This document shows positions 15,666-21,006 of a stretch of 21,006 nucleotides of DNA, piece by piece (positions within the stretch are counted from its first letter, which is position 1; every line of letters begins with the position of its first letter). The DNA is from XYA12-FULL-58-9 sp001798605 (GTDB lineage Bacteria > Myxococcota > XYA12-FULL-58-9): the NCBI GenBank assembly GCA_036736205.1, contig DAINMX010000095.1, positions 1 through 21,006 on the forward strand, given 5' to 3'. The notes below the pieces were generated by a model. The model did no database searches. It worked only from the letters and a program-made list of their open reading frames with translations, and had not been told where the DNA came from. A program made the translations under genes and the position numbers.

Positions 15666-15692
15666 TTGACAGTTCGCACAACCATCTATTTG
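15666..15692 (+). promoter_or_regulatory. Candidate promoter of the radical SAM operon
   Basis: TTGACA (15666-15671) is a perfect -35 box, but the -10 choice is poor: TATTTG at 15687-15692 with a 15-bp spacer, or TTTGCT with 17 bp. The start codon at 15701 has no clear Shine-Dalgarno, so a very short or absent leader is possible. Confidence 0.35.
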
Positions 15693-15700
15693 CTAGACGA

Positions 15701-16735
15701 ATGTCGAACTCCTCGTCCGGTATCGCCATAGGGTTCGAGCTCACCCGGCACTGCAATCTCCACTGTACCCACTGTTTGCGCAACGACACCGCGACCGCCG
15801 AAGAAATCGGTTTGCCACTGTTCAAACGAATCCTCGATGAGGCGAAGGCCTATGGACATCCATGGATTCTGCTGACCGGCGGTGAGCCAACGTTGCACAG
15901 CGAGTTCTTCTCTGTCCTCGATGCCATCGGGGAGCGGGGCTATCCCTGTCAATTGGTAACCAATGGCACAACCTTCACCAAGATGGCGGCGCGGTTGCGG
16001 AGTCACCAGGACTGTTTGCGCACCGTGACATTCAGTATTGATGGAGCAGTTGAAGCCACCCACGATGCCATACGAGGGCGCGGTACCTTTCGCAAAGCCA
16101 TCTTTGCGCTGGCTTTGGCGCGTCACTTTGGATTCCGTACGGCTCTACAATTTGTCGCCAACAAGACGAATTGGCACGAAATCGACCTTTTGCCCAAATT
16201 GGCTCAGGAGCTCGGTGCTGGCATTCTCCACGTTTGCCATGCGCAACCGAGCACTGGGCTGTACAGAGCCGGCCAACAGCTCTCACCGCAAGAATGGCGA
16301 GAAATCGAGGGCACCGTCAAACGGCTGGCAGAGACCACCGACTATGTACCCCCGTCGATGAGTGTGGGGAGGTATGCCCCCGGCGACATTGCGCCGTGTC
16401 AGACACTTCGACACCGTGTCCTAAACATCGACTATCGTGGGCGGTTGACGTTCTGTTGTCAGTTCTCAAATGCGGGTTGTGGTTCCGATGACATCGTTGG
16501 AGATCTCAACGAGCTCAGTCTCAGCCACGCACACCTGAGATTTTTGAAGGTGCTCGAGCAGGTTGTGGCAGAACGGGTGGCGGGGTTTTCAGATGGCACT
16601 TTTGGGGAGTTGGACGGTTATCACTGCTGGCATTGTCAGAAGAGGTTTGGCAAGCTCGAGTGGATGCGGAATTATCAGAACGATCCATGGGTGAAGGGTG
16701 AACATGGTTTGGCCAATCAATCTACCATCAAATGA
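15701..16735 (+). CDS. Radical SAM enzyme with SPASM-like C-terminus, probable peptide modifier
   Basis: The 344-residue protein has the radical SAM iron-sulfur signature CNLHCTHC (Cys18, 22, 25) just after FELTRH, then LTGGEPT (58-64) for SAM binding and TFSIDGAVEATHD for the fifth strand region. The C-terminal part carries CQTLRHRVLNID, FCCQFSNAGC and YHCWHCQK, a cysteine set typical of SPASM/Twitch auxiliary clusters. Radical SAM/SPASM enzymes install carbon-based crosslinks or other changes in ribosomal peptides (PqqE, SCIFF, sactipeptide maturases). The gene overlaps the PqqD-like gene by ATGA. I chose ATG 15701; the frame stays open upstream to TTG 15536 but that part resembles no family. 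The likely substrate is the small protein encoded convergently at 17097-17357. The chemistry is unknown. It is not a PQQ gene set, as no pqqA, B or C is present. Confidence 0.85.
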   Translation: MSNSSSGIAIGFELTRHCNLHCTHCLRNDTATAEEIGLPLFKRILDEAKAYGHPWILLTGGEPTLHSEFFSVLDAIGERGYPCQLVTNGTTFTKMAARLRSHQDCLRTVTFSIDGAVEATHDAIRGRGTFRKAIFALALARHFGFRTALQFVANKTNWHEIDLLPKLAQELGAGILHVCHAQPSTGLYRAGQQLSPQEWREIEGTVKRLAETTDYVPPSMSVGRYAPGDIAPCQTLRHRVLNIDYRGRLTFCCQFSNAGCGSDDIVGDLNELSLSHAHLRFLKVLEQVVAERVAGFSDGTFGELDGYHCWHCQKRFGKLEWMRNYQNDPWVKGEHGLANQSTIK

Positions 16736-17079
16736 CTGTCGTGCGATCTCGGGAAGTCGTTTGGTTACTCATGAATGAGCTTTCAACATCTGTCGCAGAT
16801 CTCGTCGATGTGATCTGGGTGCTCGCCGAGTCGGCGGAGTTCAGCTGTGTCGATGAGAACGAAAGCTATATTATGGATGTCGAGACCAAGAGCCTCTTTG
16901 GCCTCAATGGTGCAGGAACGCTTGTTGCTCGCCAATTGCAGCGCGGCGCGAAATCTTCAGATCTGGTGGAGCTCATGCGCGCCACCTTCGGGATTGAGCA
17001 GCAACAAAGTGAACAGGACTTGGCGGTGTTTCTCGAAGAGTTACATCGACGGGGTCTGGTTCGGCCCAAAGAGTGGTGA
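16732..17079 (+). CDS. PqqD-like peptide-binding (RRE) protein
   Basis: The 115-residue product has the PqqD fold pattern. Its N-terminal 30 residues are extra, with a Leu/Val-rich helix. ESYIMDVETKSLFGLNGAGT follows, with the family's typical turn of D-x-x-T/G-x-x-x-x-LN-x-x-G, then a helix (ARQLQRGAKSSDLVELM) and the C-terminal helix FLEELHRRGLV. In PQQ, lasso and sactipeptide systems such winged-helix domains (RiPP recognition elements) hold the leader of a precursor peptide for a tailoring enzyme. The start overlaps the radical SAM stop by ATGA, so the two are coupled and probably work as a pair. ATG 16771 would give a shorter protein beginning MNELSTS and remains an option. PqqD-like proteins also occur beside HprK-related kinases, as one does here several kilobases away. 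Confidence 0.85.
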   Translation: MTVVRSREVVWLLMNELSTSVADLVDVIWVLAESAEFSCVDENESYIMDVETKSLFGLNGAGTLVARQLQRGAKSSDLVELMRATFGIEQQQSEQDLAVFLEELHRRGLVRPKEW

Positions 17080-17096
17080 AAGGTCAGCGGAGACGG

Positions 17097-17357
17097 TCAA
17101 CCATAGACGTTGGGAGATCCACTCGGAGGGACCCCACCGGGAGGCTCACCGCTCCCTAGCGCCAACAACGGCTCAAGATCCAGGCGCTTGATCATGGGGG
17201 GCTCGTAATCGCGTAGCTTGGATTTGAGCTCTTTAATCACATTGTCATTGTCTGAATCATCTGCAGAGGGTTCGGCCTTGCGGTCGGTGGACGGCGGGTT
17301 CATGCTGTCTTTACGGGAGCGACCCCGTCTTTTCTGTTTGGAATCTTGGTTCGCCAT
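17097..17357 (-). CDS. Candidate RiPP precursor peptide, 86 residues
   Basis: From ATG 17357 (a GTG at 17369 would add four residues) the product begins with a Lys/Arg-rich stretch, passes through an Asp/Glu/Ser-rich middle and has an amphipathic helix (NVIKELKSKLR). DYEPPMIKRLDLEPLLA then carries a Y-x-x-P motif (residues 51-54 from the ATG). In lasso and related precursors that motif is bound by PqqD-type domains. The last 19 residues, GSGEPPGGVPPSGSPNVYG, are Gly/Pro/Ser rich with a Tyr near the end; there is no Cys. Such an unstructured tail could be the modified core. The gene ends 17 bp from the pqqD stop, convergent. GGGTG precedes the start and a TACAAT promoter lies upstream. No family was recognised. 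It could instead be a small unrelated basic protein; similarity to known precursors is by motif only. Confidence 0.6.
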   Translation of the reverse strand: MANQDSKQKRRGRSRKDSMNPPSTDRKAEPSADDSDNDNVIKELKSKLRDYEPPMIKRLDLEPLLALGSGEPPGGVPPSGSPNVYG

Positions 17358-17380
17358 CGAGTTTGTCACCCAGGGTCGGT

Positions 17381-17409
17381 ATTGTAGTGCCCAAACTCCA
17401 CGGGTGCAA
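17381..17409 (-). promoter_or_regulatory. Candidate promoter of the small peptide gene
   Basis: On the minus strand TACAAT (17381-17386; 5/6 match) is 17 bp from TTGCAC (17404-17409; weak, 3/6). It gives a 5' leader of about 15-20 nt with GGGTG as ribosome binding site. The same TACAAT -10 occurs in the candidate promoter of the lipoprotein operon. Confidence 0.45.
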
Positions 17410-17416
17410 GGTTGGG

Positions 17417-17455
17417 GATGGCTGGATGGCTGGCTGTGCTGGCTGTGCTGCTGTG
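17417..17455. repeat. Short tandem repeats just upstream of the peptide promoter
   Basis: GATGGCTG occurs twice (17417-17424, 17425-17432), followed by GCTGTGCTG twice (17433-17441, 17442-17450) and a partial copy CTGTG. They start eight bases from the proposed -35 box, on the side away from the gene. Confidence 0.8.
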
Positions 17456-17468
17456 TCGCCGCGATCGG

Positions 17469-18260
17469 TCAATCTCCGGCGGATTCGACGATCTCGAACC
17501 ACGTTGAGTTTACCGGTTGTGTGTCATCGTCGATGTAGGTGGCGAGACGCCAGCCGCCGTTTTGGACGCCGGTGCCCAAGTGCAGGGGATAGCTCACGAC
17601 CAAACCTTCGGCATATTGGATGGGACTCACGTACTCCGAAGGCTCACCCTCGGGCTCGATGTCACCAACAACAAACTTAAGGGTTTCCCGGTGGTACAGA
17701 CTGCGATCGGGTGAAAAATAGTCCAGCCTGATGCTGTGCTCGCCCAGGTCGAGGCCAGTGAAGACCGTGTGGGTGTAAAGGACTGATTCGTTCGAGCCAA
17801 TCAACCACTGGCGTGAGGGCAGAAATCGGATTGCGGACTGAACCGACAGCACCGTTGTCACAGTGAACAACGAGCACGTGACGTTGTCCGGTGAGTCGAG
17901 TGCGGAGTCGTCGTCATCGTCATCATCCGTTGAATCTACGGGTGGCACTTCGTTTTCGCCCAGGTCGATGAACTCACCGTTGGGAGGCGGTGGATTGTCC
18001 GTGTTTGGGACTGGATCTGGGTTTGGATCCGTGGCCGTACTTGGGTCGTCGTCCGCAGCAGTCGCATCATCCGTGCTGTCGTTGCTGGCAGTCATGACGA
18101 GGGTCTCCCCAACTTGCCAATCAGATTGGGCGTCGCTTGCGCCTGGAATACTCGTGCCGGTTGGCTCTTCGTCAACGACAACGGAATACATGTTGCGACA
18201 AGAAACACTGCAACAGGCGGTCAGAAGTGACAGGCCGATTCGAAGAGTGGTTGAGGTCAT
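17469..18260 (-). CDS. Predicted lipoprotein with an Asp-rich linker
   Basis: From ATG 18260 the product has 263 residues. AAGGAG at six bases fixes this start over several upstream Met codons. MTSTTLRIGLSLLTAC gives a perfect lipobox with Cys16 acylated; a second Cys lies beside it. Residues about 45-125 form a low-complexity linker rich in Asp, Pro, Thr and Ser, including seven Asp in a row, which could bind calcium or keep the C-terminal domain away from the membrane. The C-terminal 130 residues form a beta-rich domain with one Cys (VTCSLFTVTT) and a repeated pattern of WLIGSNES and FFDV-like strands. I did not recognise the family. It lies 111 bases upstream of the peptide gene on the same strand, with no overlap. 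A surface protein, perhaps part of the same envelope system, is plausible. Confidence 0.75.
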   Translation of the reverse strand: MTSTTLRIGLSLLTACCSVSCRNMYSVVVDEEPTGTSIPGASDAQSDWQVGETLVMTASNDSTDDATAADDDPSTATDPNPDPVPNTDNPPPPNGEFIDLGENEVPPVDSTDDDDDDDSALDSPDNVTCSLFTVTTVLSVQSAIRFLPSRQWLIGSNESVLYTHTVFTGLDLGEHSIRLDYFSPDRSLYHRETLKFVVGDIEPEGEPSEYVSPIQYAEGLVVSYPLHLGTGVQNGGWRLATYIDDDTQPVNSTWFEIVESAGD

Positions 18261-18266
18261 GAGCAT

Positions 18267-18272
18267 CTCCTT
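18267..18272 (-). promoter_or_regulatory. Ribosome binding site deciding the Asp-rich lipoprotein start
   Basis: AAGGAG on the minus strand, six bases before ATG 18260. The more upstream Met codons (18275, 18266) lack such a site. The gap 18261-18439 otherwise holds only weak hairpins. Confidence 0.7.
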
Positions 18273-18439
18273 CATGTTCTTCGGTGTCCTCGTTGCAAGG
18301 GCCAAGCCAACGGCAAACCCCCGTTAATGGCGAATCCTCTCGCCTCTGGACGATGGCTCTGATGGGTGAGGCGTACCCTGGGGTCACGCGCCCCTGAGTT
18401 CACACCGTGTTTCTTGTCCGAATAGGGGGCGTTCTTGAG

Positions 18440-21006
18440 TTAGAAGTCGCCGATGCGCTCGACGAGCTCAACGAGGTCGACGATGGGGTTCCGGTTTCCC
18501 TGGTACTGAGAGACGGCATCATTGCGTTTACGCTCGTCGTCATCAACTGGATCTTGGTTGTGCCACCTTCGCAAGACCGTCTCTTCCTCATCATCGATGG
18601 GCAGTCCGTACACCGCCGAGATGAAGAACAATGCTCGCGCCACGTTGCCGCGATGCTCGGCCGGTGGTTCAAAGACGATGTGGCCCTTGTCGTTTATGCC
18701 CAGCTTAGCCTCTTCGCGGCTCCAGATGACGTCGCTGACGACGCCGAAGGGGTAGCTGTCGCGCTTGGCGTTGGTCAAAGTCTCGGTGGGGAAGAGGTGA
18801 TGGATATCGGAGAGTGCTGGGGTGTCTTTGACGCCCCGTGACTTGGGCCAAGTGTGTTCGGTGTTCATCCCCCGGGGGCCGTCCGCCCCCGGAATGTCGT
18901 TCGTTTCAACTTCAAGGCCGGTGTAGACGTCGCGTACGACACCACCCTTGTTGTCAATGTTTTTGAACATTGCCCGCCGAGCTCGCGTGTAGCTCAGGTG
19001 CAGATGTGTGCTAGCCTGCACTCTGATGGCCTGGATCAGCTCCGGACCGTTCAGGTTGCCAAAATCCGTCTGTTTGAACACCGGAATGACGGGGGCTTTC
19101 TCACCGCCGATCCATCTGCCGAGCTCAATGACCGTGGCACCCAGGGCACCCACGCGAACAAGCTCCTCCCGTTCGATGCCATCGCCATCGAGATCTGATT
19201 GACCGATGGCGACCACGGCCTCGTTGGTGAGTGCAACGATCTCGTCCACAGGGATGGGTACGCCGCTCGCGCGCTTGCCTATTTCGTCGAACAGAAGGTC
19301 GACGACGCGAGCTTCCACGTCGGTCAATCTTTGCGTCGTAGCCAAGACCTCGTCCGAGCTCAGCGCTCCATCCGCCCCTGCGGCTGTGCGCAGCCGATTG
19401 CGTGCGTGGAGCATTGCCTCAACCAGCGCTTCCACTTCGATAGGGTTCTTTCCGAAGGGCCGTATCGATTGCACATAGACATCAAACCCGGCGTTCAGTG
19501 CAGCGGTGGTTGGCCGCAGGTCAGCGATTTTCTGGAGCACCTTCCCGCGCAGAGCGTCGTCGGCGTTCGGGTGACTGGTGAGCAGGTGCAGCCAAGCTGC
19601 CTCGGAGCAAGAGATGAGTTTTCCATCGACGAGACGTCCCCAGTTATTGTTGTCGGCCAACAGGGCATTCAGCTGTTCGGTTGTTGCCATCTTGGGAATG
19701 GCGCGCAGATCCCGTGATGGCCTACCGAAGTTGAAGAGTTTCTGTTGCCCGTCGGTGTCTGGCAGGGGCAAGGAGTCGAGATAACTCCGTGCTTTGGCCG
19801 CCGTGGCGTCGCTGGACAAACGCAGCCCCGCGGCGCGAGTGCGAACTTCAGCCCGAAGGTCATCATCGGCATTGGGGTGTGAGGCGAGCAGCTGCAGCCA
19901 TGCCACCTCTGCCCGAGACAACCAACCACCCGACGCAATGGGGCCGAAGCCCTGCTCGAGTCTCTCGTGCAACTCTCTGCTTGACGCATTCTCGGCAATT
20001 CGGGGCAAGCTCGCTCGTGGTTCGCCGAAGTTCCACTTCTGTGCGGGACCCTCGGGAAGCAGCGAATTGAGGAATGGCACTGCGCCAGCTCGAACGGCGG
20101 TCAAAGCGATCTCGACGGTGGAGACCCGCTGGAGAATCTCGTTTCTAAGCTCTTGGGTTGACGCCGGGTGAGTGGACAAGGACTCAAGCCACGCGAGCTC
20201 GACGGTTGAGAGGTGAGGCCCGACACCAGTGCCTGTTTCGGCATCGCCCTCCCAACCTGAGGTGAGCATCTTGCGCAGTTCATCAATGCTCGCATCTTTT
20301 GGTATCGGTGATGTTGCCCCAAAAGACCAATGGTCGAAGGGCAGCTCACGGGCATCTGCATTCGCGATGAGTGTCTTGCTGAATGCCGAAGCCCCGGCGG
20401 CAATGGCGCTGTCGCTGCAGACGACGTTGGTGAGCAGCGCAACGATCTCCAGGCGAACGACGCGATCAGCAGCTGGGTGGGAGGCAATGTGCTGCAACCA
20501 CGCCATCTCGGCCTTGCTGACTATCGGCACGCCATCGCCAGCGCTCTGTATATCCAATACCCGTTTGTGAAATACCGACAACAGCTCAGTTTTCGACGCG
20601 GACTCGTCGACCAAATCGAACGCGGGCCGTCCAAAGGTTTGTACCTGTAGTCTTCCAGCTGGCAGGCGAAGGTTGACGCGGTAGATGGTCTGTGGTGCGG
20701 TCAGCGCGGCCGCGACCCCCGTGGCCCCAGAGACACCAGTCGCCAGAGCGGTTCCCGCAAACTTCGTCGCCAACTGCAGTGGGTCGCCCTTAGCGGCGAT
20801 GTAACCGTCTAGAAATCGAATCGTTTCGGCGACGGTGAGGCCACTGGCACCGTCTAGACTGGCGATGCGCTCCACCAGCGAATCATCACCGCCCGCGTCT
20901 CGAACCAGGCGCTTCAACCCATTGATGTCGAGAAAGGCATCCGACTGCTCGTGGCGAAGACGCTCGACGCACTCGATGAGGGCTGCTTTGATTGCCGGAA
21001 ATTCCA
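18440..21006 (-). CDS. Repeat protein with C-terminal endonuclease I domain, cut by window edge
   Basis: The frame is open to the window end (FLDINGLKRLVRD joins smoothly), so the true start lies beyond 21006 and at least 855 residues are present. Residues here are numbered from TTG 20917. Four repeats of about 100 residues (95-490) each contain FG-x-P, an A(S/T)-x-x-E/Q-L helix, and LS-x-x-E-x-AWL-x-x-L-x-SHP-x-A-D followed by LR-x-E. A linker follows with a near EF-hand (DLDGDGIEREEL). Residues about 640-825 match the endonuclease I family (NucM, Vvn, EndA): MNTEHTWPKS (684-693) supplies the metal-binding Glu and general-base His, then DIHHLFP and GNRNPIVD. Such nucleases degrade DNA and RNA outside the cytoplasm. 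The fused repeats are unusual. Export signals, if any, lie off the window. Confidence 0.85.
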   Translation of the reverse strand, partial: EFPAIKAALIECVERLRHEQSDAFLDINGLKRLVRDAGGDDSLVERIASLDGASGLTVAETIRFLDGYIAAKGDPLQLATKFAGTALATGVSGATGVAAALTAPQTIYRVNLRLPAGRLQVQTFGRPAFDLVDESASKTELLSVFHKRVLDIQSAGDGVPIVSKAEMAWLQHIASHPAADRVVRLEIVALLTNVVCSDSAIAAGASAFSKTLIANADARELPFDHWSFGATSPIPKDASIDELRKMLTSGWEGDAETGTGVGPHLSTVELAWLESLSTHPASTQELRNEILQRVSTVEIALTAVRAGAVPFLNSLLPEGPAQKWNFGEPRASLPRIAENASSRELHERLEQGFGPIASGGWLSRAEVAWLQLLASHPNADDDLRAEVRTRAAGLRLSSDATAAKARSYLDSLPLPDTDGQQKLFNFGRPSRDLRAIPKMATTEQLNALLADNNNWGRLVDGKLISCSEAAWLHLLTSHPNADDALRGKVLQKIADLRPTTAALNAGFDVYVQSIRPFGKNPIEVEALVEAMLHARNRLRTAAGADGALSSDEVLATTQRLTDVEARVVDLLFDEIGKRASGVPIPVDEIVALTNEAVVAIGQSDLDGDGIEREELVRVGALGATVIELGRWIGGEKAPVIPVFKQTDFGNLNGPELIQAIRVQASTHLHLSYTRARRAMFKNIDNKGGVVRDVYTGLEVETNDIPGADGPRGMNTEHTWPKSRGVKDTPALSDIHHLFPTETLTNAKRDSYPFGVVSDVIWSREEAKLGINDKGHIVFEPPAEHRGNVARALFFISAVYGLPIDDEEETVLRRWHNQDPVDDDERKRNDAVSQYQGNRNPIVDLVELVERIGDF
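19448..20635 (-). repeat. Four approximately 100-residue protein repeats within the endonuclease gene
   Basis: FG motifs occur at residues 95, 199, 297 and 397 and AWL motifs at 139, 242, 339 and 441, giving a period near 100. The AWL helix is preceded by a loop reading like a worn EF-hand (DG or GG, x, L/I, S, three residues, E). The DNA copies have diverged, so the duplication is old. Confidence 0.8.

Noticed and set aside
15536..15700. N-terminal extension of the radical SAM protein to TTG 15536
   Set aside because: It would run through the divergent promoter and palindrome and adds 55 residues without family similarity; the known motif starts right after ATG 15701.
15701..17079. A pyrroloquinoline quinone (PQQ) cluster
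   Set aside because: Only a PqqD-like gene and a generic radical SAM/SPASM gene are present; there is no PqqA-like peptide with Glu and Tyr in the PQQ pattern and no pqqB or pqqC.
8458..17357. A lasso peptide cluster
   Set aside because: An HprK-like kinase, a PqqD-like protein and a YxxP peptide occur in such clusters, but no asparagine-synthetase-like cyclase, no B2-type transglutaminase-like protease and no ABC exporter is encoded here.
19164..19202. A functional EF-hand (DLDGDGIEREEL) in the endonuclease linker
   Set aside because: The hydrophobic residue sits one place early and the position-12 Glu is replaced by Leu, so canonical calcium binding is uncertain; it is reported only as EF-hand-like.

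Overview
The window looks like the chromosome of a moderately GC-rich Gram-negative bacterium. It carries five predicted lipoproteins with lipoboxes, a ComM-type AAA+ protein and a cold-shock protein. The abundance of large surface lipoproteins with SbsA-like Ig folds would suit a Myxococcota or other former Deltaproteobacteria lineage, but that placement is a guess. No rRNA, tRNA or CRISPR array was seen.

Left part (1-3481). The window opens with the last residues of MnmE (ending FCIGK). Abutting it are the ruins of a toxin-antitoxin module: a Phd/YefM antitoxin without its N-terminus and only the first residues of a VapC-like PIN toxin. An unrecognised 401-residue protein, a decayed IS3-family transposase fragment and a 10-bp-period minisatellite follow. 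The minisatellite runs into the stop codon of a DHA2-type drug efflux transporter. This reads as a small scar region.

Housekeeping part (3656-8253): a phosphoglucomutase/phosphomannomutase, a cold-shock protein with a long leader and a clear terminator, a small lipoprotein, and comM in the opposite direction.

Accessory part (8458-18260), the most interesting section. A minus-strand gene set reads: giant lipoprotein with six SbsA-like Ig repeats, second lipoprotein, HExxH metallopeptidase lipoprotein, HprK-like kinase. The last two overlap by ATGA. Divergent from it, across a 192-bp region with a perfect 17-bp palindrome and candidate promoters both ways, lie a radical SAM/SPASM enzyme and a PqqD-like peptide-binding protein, also overlapping by ATGA. 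Convergent with pqqD, 17 bp away, is an 86-residue peptide gene with its own candidate promoter. Its product has a charged leader, a YxxP motif (YEPP) like those bound by PqqD-type domains in other peptide systems, and a Gly/Pro/Ser-rich tail ending in Tyr-Gly. This looks like a ribosomally made, post-translationally modified peptide (RiPP) locus without a recognised class, possibly tied to the cell surface. A further lipoprotein with an Asp-rich linker sits beyond it.

Right end (18440-21006). A protein of more than 850 residues, cut by the window edge, carries four roughly 100-residue repeats followed by an endonuclease I (NucM/Vvn-type) domain.
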